Positions 57,808-64,000 of a stretch of DNA of 64,000 bases are shown here, piece by piece. This DNA is from Mesorhizobium sp. C432A (GTDB lineage Bacteria; Pseudomonadota; Alphaproteobacteria; Rhizobiales; Rhizobiaceae). The stretch's first letter is position 1, and the number at the start of each line of letters is the position of its first letter. The stretch spans positions 4,319,001 to 4,383,000 of the forward strand of contig NZ_CP100470.1 of the NCBI RefSeq assembly GCF_030323145.1. The letters run 5' to 3'. Below the pieces are notes generated by a model. That model was not told where the DNA came from, ran no database searches, and saw only the letters and a list, made by a program, of their open reading frames with translations. The position numbers and the translations under genes are program-made.

Positions 57808-58878
57808 ATGTCGCGACTGATCATCAGCGCCGGTCGGCGGTTTGGCAGGTTCACGGTCCTGTTTTTCGTTGTTCCCGCTCTCATCATCTTCTGCGTCTGG
57901 ATGTCCCTGCTCGACAACCATCCAATCTGGTTTATCGCCAGCGGCTTCGTCGTCATGCCGATCGCCACCACGGCCTTGGCATTTCTGTTCGGCACATTGT
58001 TTGCGGGCTTCCGACGCAGCAAGATCAAAGGCGTCAGTGAAGCAGAAGCGCCCGGCCTGTGGGCGCTGTGGCGGAGCGTCGCCGGACCGCACCGTGCTGC
58101 GCGCACGGTTGTCATACTAGAGGGCAACCTGAACGCCAGCGTGCGCGAAGAGCGCACGCTTCTCGGCCTTCTCGGCAATCGGCTGTTTCTAACCATTGGC
58201 ATCCCTCTCCTCGCAGTGACCGATGAAAGAGCGCTTGCCGCGATCCTTGCCCATGAGGACGCGCATGTGCGCAACAAGGATACCAATGGCAGCCTCAATC
58301 TCGCTGAGTTCGAAAACGGTTTCGGATTTGTCTTCGAGTATGCCCCGCCCGGAACCACGATCACAGGCAGCCTGCTCCACGCCGCTATCGGCTGGCTGTC
58401 GCAATCGTTCGAGCGGGAAGAAATCCGGCTTTCGCGCGAAGCGGAGATCAAGGCAGATCGACACGCGGCATCCTCCGGCGACGCCGAGCACGCCGCACGC
58501 GCGCTGTTGCTTCTTGCCACGGCAGACGTGCATTTCGCGGAGACGGTCTATGACCCTTTGCAGCATGAATTGCGAGGTGCTTTGCGTCCGCCGCGACCGC
58601 CGCTCGAGCGCATGCTGGAAGCTGCCGGCCAGCTGCGAGAACCCATTTGCCTCAATGTTTGCGCCCGCAAGGCGTGGGCAAGCCCGGATGACGCAAAGTC
58701 CACCCATCCATCATGGGCTCAACGGCTGGCGGCGCTTGGCTACACGGAGCCGCCCGACCTGGACCCGATCGCCGTGACCGCGCTCTCGACGCTGCTGAAC
58801 TCGAGCGTAGCACAGCGCCACATTTCGGAATTCGACACCAAATGGACTGCGCGGATGGAAGACTATCTCCAGCGCTGA
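57808..58878 (+). CDS. M48-family membrane metalloprotease
   Basis: 356-residue zinc protease. Two N-terminal helices (about 15-35 and 42-65); the zinc site HEDAH in LAAILAHEDAHVRNKDTN and the third ligand Glu in REAEIKADRHAAS. The chain resembles HtpX/BepA-like proteases with a C-terminal extension of about 110 residues of unknown role (PPRPPLERMLEAAGQL, HPSWAQRLAALGY). It starts 6 bases after pccB ends, so it is probably co-transcribed with it. Confidence 0.88.
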   Translation: MSRLIISAGRRFGRFTVLFFVVPALIIFCVWMSLLDNHPIWFIASGFVVMPIATTALAFLFGTLFAGFRRSKIKGVSEAEAPGLWALWRSVAGPHRAARTVVILEGNLNASVREERTLLGLLGNRLFLTIGIPLLAVTDERALAAILAHEDAHVRNKDTNGSLNLAEFENGFGFVFEYAPPGTTITGSLLHAAIGWLSQSFEREEIRLSREAEIKADRHAASSGDAEHAARALLLLATADVHFAETVYDPLQHELRGALRPPRPPLERMLEAAGQLREPICLNVCARKAWASPDDAKSTHPSWAQRLAALGYTEPPDLDPIAVTALSTLLNSSVAQRHISEFDTKWTARMEDYLQR

Positions 58879-58903
58879 ACTGGTGGTCGCCCAACTCGCA
58901 GGC

Positions 58904-60904
58904 TCACTCCTCTTCCGCCGCCCCGAACCCCGCATCCCTGGGGGCGCTGGTCGCGCTCGCCCAGGGCGTCGCGTGATTATCGATGCGCATCTGGAAGATG
59001 AAATAGGTCGGCGAGCAGTAGCCGATGCCTTTCACCTTGGCAGCACCCGGCGTGTCCGGCGGCAGCGACTGGCACATATAGTCCTCGCGGCAGAAATGAT
59101 CAGCCGAGCAGGCTGGACGGTTGCCGCGGTTGACCGCGCCGCCGAGGCACTGGTCGAAATTGTTGGTGGCGACGCAGGTGTCGAATTTCTTGCCGCCGAC
59201 CATGCCGCAAATTTCCGATGGCATCGGCTTGCCCGTCTTGAATGCGGCGAAGCTGCGGTCCTTGTCGTCGCAGGCGCGATAAGCGATGCCTGCCGGTACG
59301 CCGATTTTCGGTGGCCGGCAGGTGTAGGCGGTCCGCGAAAAGGTCGGCGCAAAAGCCGCGAACTGGCCGGTGATCTTGTAGCGGTCGTTGAACGGCTGAG
59401 ACGGGTTGCTGGCGATCGACCCGGTCAGGCAGGGATGGCCCGAAAACATCTTTGGACTGTCCGTGGGCAACAGACATTGCGCCAACGCGGTATGCACGCC
59501 TGAAGCCGTCGCGAGCGGCGTGCAGACGGTGCCGCCACCGCATTGCCAGGTCGCGCCGAAGCGTTTTGCATCATCCGGCATCAGGCACGGCATCGCCATC
59601 TCGGCCGGGGCGTAGTCGACATCGCCGGCATCGGTCCATGTCGCTGGCGGCGCGAAGGACAGCGGCCGGTAGCGGTTCGGCTCCTTGCCTTCTTCCGTCG
59701 CGCGCAGCCAGGCCTCACGTCGCGGAATCTCGGCATGGAGATGCGGCGAGATGCCGACCTCGATCCGGTTGAGAGGCGACGTCGTTTTGTCGTCGAGGCC
59801 GATGAAGTGAAAGCCGGCCGTCGAGCCCGCCTGGTGGCAGCCCTGGCAGGCGCCATTGTCCAGCCGCTCGACCAGCGCCTCCGGTGTCCGCACCAGCTTT
59901 AGCGCCGCATAGTCCAAGCCGGCGAAATCCGCTGGCTGGAACAGCGGCGTGAACGGATGGTTGGCCCGTCTCGCGCTGCCGAAGGTCGACCACGAGATGA
60001 TTTTCTTCGCCAGGAATTCGTCGGGGATTTCGTAGACGCCGAGATCGACGGCCGCGACATTGGCGCTGACGTAGTCGGCGAGCCCTTTCTTGAGTGCAGC
60101 ATCGTCGGAGAGCCGCGCGACGTCTGGCGTATTCTCCAGCGGACTCTCGCTGACGGTAGCGCCATCGATGCCGAAGATCCGCATCAGATAGGCCGCCTGC
60201 CCGCCGAACTCGGTCTCCTGGCCCGAGGGAAAGCGCACCACTTGCGCGTTGAGTTCGAGCTGTTTGAAAGTCAGTTCCTCCGGTGCCAGCGGCCCGCCGA
60301 CCAGCCAGCCGGCATCGACGTTTTCGTCGATCTGCGGTGTCCAGCGCCCGGCAACGCCGACGCAGCCGCCATCGGCATCCGGCGCCACGCTGTAGACGGC
60401 GTTGAAATTGAATGGCAGCCGCGATGCCAGAACCTTGCCGTTCTTGCGGAAACTGTAGGCCAGGCGATAGACAAAGCGCACCTCGCCACAGCTCTTGTCA
60501 CCTTGCAGCGCGGTGAAGTCACGCCGGTCCAGCCGGTTGACGACGCCGACCAGGCGGAAGCGCGCGGCCTCGGTCTTCAGCCAGCGCATATCCATGATGC
60601 GGCCGACATTGCCGTCGGTCACCTCGTAGAGCGTGCGCCCGCCGGCCTTTATCTCGGCCCGCAGCGTGGCAATATCGGCCGCCACCATGTCGACAACAGC
60701 ACGATAGGCCGGCACCTCACTGTAGAGCGTCTTCAGATCGTCCGCGCCGTCGACGGCGAAAATGCCGGCGAAGCCAAACCCCTTGGCATCGAGGGCGGCG
60801 AGCACCGCCGGATCGTCGACGATGGTCACCGGCTGCTCAGCGCGCACGCCATGCGAGGCGAACAGCGCGATGATGGCTGCAATGGCGAGCGCGAAACGCT
60901 TCAT
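58904..60904 (-). CDS. Large secreted CxxCH (cytochrome c-like) protein
   Basis: 666 residues with a Sec signal (LAIAAIIALFASHGVRA). I do not recognise the family. A single heme-attachment motif CQGCH at residues 353-357 (LDNGACQGCHQAGSTAGFHF) lies mid-chain; the C-terminal third holds about 18 further cysteines in pairs (CGGGTVCTPL, CSADHFCREDYMCQSLPPD), probably disulfides. The N-terminal half is cysteine-poor. The start overlaps the stop of the NAD(P)HX repair gene (ATGA). A periplasmic redox or binding role is inferred; no reaction can be named. Confidence 0.75.
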   Translation of the reverse strand: MKRFALAIAAIIALFASHGVRAEQPVTIVDDPAVLAALDAKGFGFAGIFAVDGADDLKTLYSEVPAYRAVVDMVAADIATLRAEIKAGGRTLYEVTDGNVGRIMDMRWLKTEAARFRLVGVVNRLDRRDFTALQGDKSCGEVRFVYRLAYSFRKNGKVLASRLPFNFNAVYSVAPDADGGCVGVAGRWTPQIDENVDAGWLVGGPLAPEELTFKQLELNAQVVRFPSGQETEFGGQAAYLMRIFGIDGATVSESPLENTPDVARLSDDAALKKGLADYVSANVAAVDLGVYEIPDEFLAKKIISWSTFGSARRANHPFTPLFQPADFAGLDYAALKLVRTPEALVERLDNGACQGCHQAGSTAGFHFIGLDDKTTSPLNRIEVGISPHLHAEIPRREAWLRATEEGKEPNRYRPLSFAPPATWTDAGDVDYAPAEMAMPCLMPDDAKRFGATWQCGGGTVCTPLATASGVHTALAQCLLPTDSPKMFSGHPCLTGSIASNPSQPFNDRYKITGQFAAFAPTFSRTAYTCRPPKIGVPAGIAYRACDDKDRSFAAFKTGKPMPSEICGMVGGKKFDTCVATNNFDQCLGGAVNRGNRPACSADHFCREDYMCQSLPPDTPGAAKVKGIGYCSPTYFIFQMRIDNHATPWASATSAPRDAGFGAAEEE

Positions 60905-62454
60905 CCGATCGGCACCTTCTGCCGCGCCTCGACAAGTTCACGCAGCACCGGCACCAGCGCCAGCGGCAGATCCTCGGCGATCAGACCCGGTCCGAAGCGG
61001 CTGCCGGCCTCGGCATGGATCCAGACCGCTGCGCAGGCGGCCTCGAATGCCTGCATGCCCTGCGCCAGCAGCGCGGCGACAATGCCCGCCAGCACGTCGC
61101 CGGAACCGGCGGTGGCGAGCCATGGTGCACCATTGGCGTTGATCACCGCGCGGCCGTCCGGCGCCGCGATGACGGTGTCGGCGCCCTTGTAGACCATGAT
61201 GGCGTTGGCTCGTTCAGCGGCTGCGCGCGCCTTGGCGAGTTTCGACTGCTTCTTGTCCTTCGCGATGTCGGGAAAAAGTCTGGCGAATTCGCCTTCATGC
61301 GGCGTCAGCACCAAAACCGGCGCCAACGGGAGCAGCGCGGCGTCGAACAGGGCCTGAGGCTGATGCGCCAATGACGTGATGGCGTCAGCATCCAAGACAA
61401 TGGCAGGGCGCTGAATTCCGAATGAACTCGTCGACGTGCGGTTTAGGTCAGCGACCGTCGCGATCAATTGCAACGCGAAATCCCCCACCTTGGGTTTCGG
61501 CCCGAGCCCTGGTCCGAACACAAATACTTCGGGGTGCCTCGCCGACAAAAATTCCTGCACTTCCTCCATCGAACCGGCCTCGCGCAGCATGATCGATGTC
61601 AGATGCGCGGCGTTTACCTGCATGGCATTTTCAGGCGAGAGCACGGTCACCGCCCCTGCCCCGGCTCTGGCTGCAGCCATCGCCGACAGCCGCGCCGCAC
61701 CTGTCGCGCTCGGCCCGCCGGAAAAGACGCTGACGTGGCCGCGCTTATACTTATGTGTATCGACCGCCGTTTTCGGAAAACTGTATAGCCAGAAGTCAGG
61801 CGTGTTCTCGAACGTCTTGATCTTGAACTCATCGACGATCGCATCCGGAATGCCGATATCGGCGACGATGATCTCGCCGCAGAGGCTGCGCCCCGGCATC
61901 AGCAGATGGCCGGGCTTTTTCCGCACGAACGTCACCGTCACGTCGGCCTTGAAATAAGCGTTGCTCAAGCCGGTCTCGCCCGACACGCCAGAAGGCAGGT
62001 CGATTGACACCACAGGCACGCGCTCCGCCGCGGCCAATCCTGAGACGGCAGAGGCATGCAGGGATATCTTCTTCGACAATCCCGCACCATAGAGCGCGTC
62101 CACGACGACTTCACCCGGTTCCGGGTAGCAGTGTCCGATGTGCTCGACCGGCAGATTGCAGGCCTCGGAAGCTCGCGCCGCATCACTCCCGGGCTTCTGC
62201 TTGCCTTCGGCCCAGAGCGCCACATTCACACCAGCCTCGGCCAGCAACCGCGCTACAACATAGCCGTCGCCACCATTGTTGCCGGGGCCGCACAGCACGT
62301 GCACGCGGCTTGCTGCGGGATAGCGTGCCAGGACCACAGCAGCGACCGCTTCGCCGGCGCGCTGCATCAGGCCATAGCCGTCGAGCGGACCGGCCGCGAT
62401 CGCCAGCCGGTCGGCCTCGCCCATCTCGGCCGGCGACAGGACTTCATTGCTCAT
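60901..62454 (-). CDS. nnr: Bifunctional NAD(P)HX epimerase and dehydratase
   Basis: Repairs hydrated NADH and NADPH. Residues about 1-215 are the epimerase (YjeF N: AEMGEADRLAIAAG, LCGPGNNGGDGYVVARLL, VVDALYGAGLSKK, IDLPSGVSGETG). Residues about 230-515 are the ADP/ATP-dependent dehydratase (YjeF C: KRGHVSVFSGGPSATGAARL, VFGPGLG, LDADAITSLA, LTPHEGEFARLFP, ATAGSGDVLAGIVAALLAQG). 517 residues, typical. I chose the ATG at 62454 (MSNEVLSPAEMGEADRLAI); the open frame continues to 62832 but is unlike protein. It is divergent from glnB. Confidence 0.94.
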   Translation of the reverse strand: MSNEVLSPAEMGEADRLAIAAGPLDGYGLMQRAGEAVAAVVLARYPAASRVHVLCGPGNNGGDGYVVARLLAEAGVNVALWAEGKQKPGSDAARASEACNLPVEHIGHCYPEPGEVVVDALYGAGLSKKISLHASAVSGLAAAERVPVVSIDLPSGVSGETGLSNAYFKADVTVTFVRKKPGHLLMPGRSLCGEIIVADIGIPDAIVDEFKIKTFENTPDFWLYSFPKTAVDTHKYKRGHVSVFSGGPSATGAARLSAMAAARAGAGAVTVLSPENAMQVNAAHLTSIMLREAGSMEEVQEFLSARHPEVFVFGPGLGPKPKVGDFALQLIATVADLNRTSTSSFGIQRPAIVLDADAITSLAHQPQALFDAALLPLAPVLVLTPHEGEFARLFPDIAKDKKQSKLAKARAAAERANAIMVYKGADTVIAAPDGRAVINANGAPWLATAGSGDVLAGIVAALLAQGMQAFEAACAAVWIHAEAGSRFGPGLIAEDLPLALVPVLRELVEARQKVPIG

Positions 62455-63178
<724 letters not shown>

Positions 63179-63236
63179 GCTTTCTGATTTCAGATTAACG
63201 TCTCCTCGAAACGTCATCACACAGGGAAGAAACGAC

Positions 63237-64000
63237 ATGACGACAGCCAAAGACATCATGAAGCAGATCAAGGACAACGACGTGAAATTCGTCGACCTGC
63301 GCTTCACCGATCCGAAGGGCAAGCTGCAGCACGTCACGATGGATGTCATCGAGGTCGAGGAAGACATGTTCGCGGACGGCGTCATGTTCGACGGCTCCTC
63401 GATCGCCGGCTGGAAGGCGATCAACGAGTCCGACATGGTGCTGATGCCCGATGCGGACACCGTCCATATGGATCCGTTCTTCGCCCAGTCGACCATGGTC
63501 ATCCTGTGCGACATTCTCGATCCGGTCTCCGGCGAATCCTACAACCGCGACCCGCGCGGCACCGCCAAGAAGGCCGAGGCCTACATGAAGGCCGAAGGCA
63601 TCGGCGACACCATCTATGTCGGCCCCGAAGCCGAGTTCTTCGTCTTCGACGACGTCAAGTACAAGGCCGATCCCTACAACACCGGGTTCAAGCTGGACTC
63701 GACCGAACTGCCGTCCAACGACGACACCGACTACGAGACCGGCAATCTCGGCCACCGCCCGCGCGTCAAGGGCGGCTACTTCCCTGTGCCGCCGATCGAC
63801 AGCGCGCAGGACATGCGCTCCGAAATGCTGACCGTGCTCGCCGAAATGGGCGTGCGCGTCGAAAAGCACCATCACGAGGTTGCCGCTGCCCAGCACGAGC
63901 TCGGCATCAAGTTCGACACGCTGGTCCGCAACGCCGACAAGATGCTGATCTACAAATATGTCGTGCACCAGGTCGCCAACGCCTATGGCAAGACGGCCAC
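63237..64000 (+). CDS. glnA: Glutamine synthetase I, N-terminal part
   Basis: First 254 codons of type I glutamine synthetase, which condenses ammonia and glutamate using ATP; the gene continues past the right edge. Seen: TTAKDIMKQIKDNDVKFVDL, RFTDPKGKLQHVTM, the loop MFDGSSIAGW, catalytic Glu residues in VGPEAEFFVFDDVKY, and HHHEVAAAQHELGIKFDTLV. GSI is normally adenylylated near the C terminus, outside the window. Ribosome binding site AGGGAAG upstream of the ATG. Confidence 0.98.
   Translation, partial: MTTAKDIMKQIKDNDVKFVDLRFTDPKGKLQHVTMDVIEVEEDMFADGVMFDGSSIAGWKAINESDMVLMPDADTVHMDPFFAQSTMVILCDILDPVSGESYNRDPRGTAKKAEAYMKAEGIGDTIYVGPEAEFFVFDDVKYKADPYNTGFKLDSTELPSNDDTDYETGNLGHRPRVKGGYFPVPPIDSAQDMRSEMLTVLAEMGVRVEKHHHEVAAAQHELGIKFDTLVRNADKMLIYKYVVHQVANAYGKTA

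Overview
The window looks like chromosomal DNA of a Mesorhizobium-type alphaproteobacterium (Phyllobacteriaceae). This rests on high GC, on the gene order dusB(nifR3)-ntrB-ntrC-ntrY-ntrX followed by hfq-hflX, on a pyruvate dehydrogenase operon whose E1-beta carries its own lipoyl domain, on glnB-glnA behind a sigma-54-type promoter, and on palindromic repeats I recognise as widespread in rhizobia. No database search was possible. Names come from motifs, lengths and gene order. No rRNA, tRNA or CRISPR array was seen.

Layout. 1-7 kb: a secreted-protein fragment, a ProC-like reductase, an aldose epimerase, a BI-1 membrane protein, an ECF sigma/anti-sigma pair, an aminotransferase and mazG. The epimerase and the anti-sigma gene each carry an apparent one-base deletion. 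7-19 kb: hflX-hfq, dat, the nitrogen two-component operon, ispDF, pncC and a START-domain protein. 19-30 kb: lipA, glsB-like, lpdA, pdhC, pdhB and pdhA, then ftsB-like and eno. The pdh operon is interrupted by a low-GC membrane gene, and its E2 linker is expanded by a palindromic repeat read in frame. 30-32.3 kb: an accessory insert between eno and kdsA with a phage-like GH19 muralytic fusion, a 40-residue lipoprotein, a PRC-barrel protein and dodecin. 32.3-43.3 kb: kdsA, small proteins, cfa, cpdB, ndh, 5-formyl-THF cyclo-ligase, lrp/ald, DUF1203 and a GNAT.

43.3-52.1 kb: cysK-alaX and sseA-GNAT, two coupled pairs on the minus strand, are separated by about 5.6 kb of mostly opposite-strand accessory genes. 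These are a small possible HlyC-type acyltransferase, an alpha/beta hydrolase lacking its expected catalytic His, an Stf0-type sulfotransferase, a cytochrome P450, an outer-membrane barrel and an epoxide-hydrolase-like protein. This is the best candidate for an undescribed pathway. 52-64 kb: two long palindromes, an SDR, a lipase-like hydrolase, a DEGD-box RNA helicase, pccB, an M48 protease, a secreted CxxCH protein coupled to the NAD(P)HX repair enzyme, then glnB and the start of glnA.

The core genes cover nitrogen sensing (ntrBC/ntrYX, glnB, glnA, dusB), the link from glycolysis to the TCA cycle (eno, pdhABC, lpdA, lipA), envelope precursors (kdsA, ispDF, cfa) and sulfur/cysteine metabolism (cysK, sseA).
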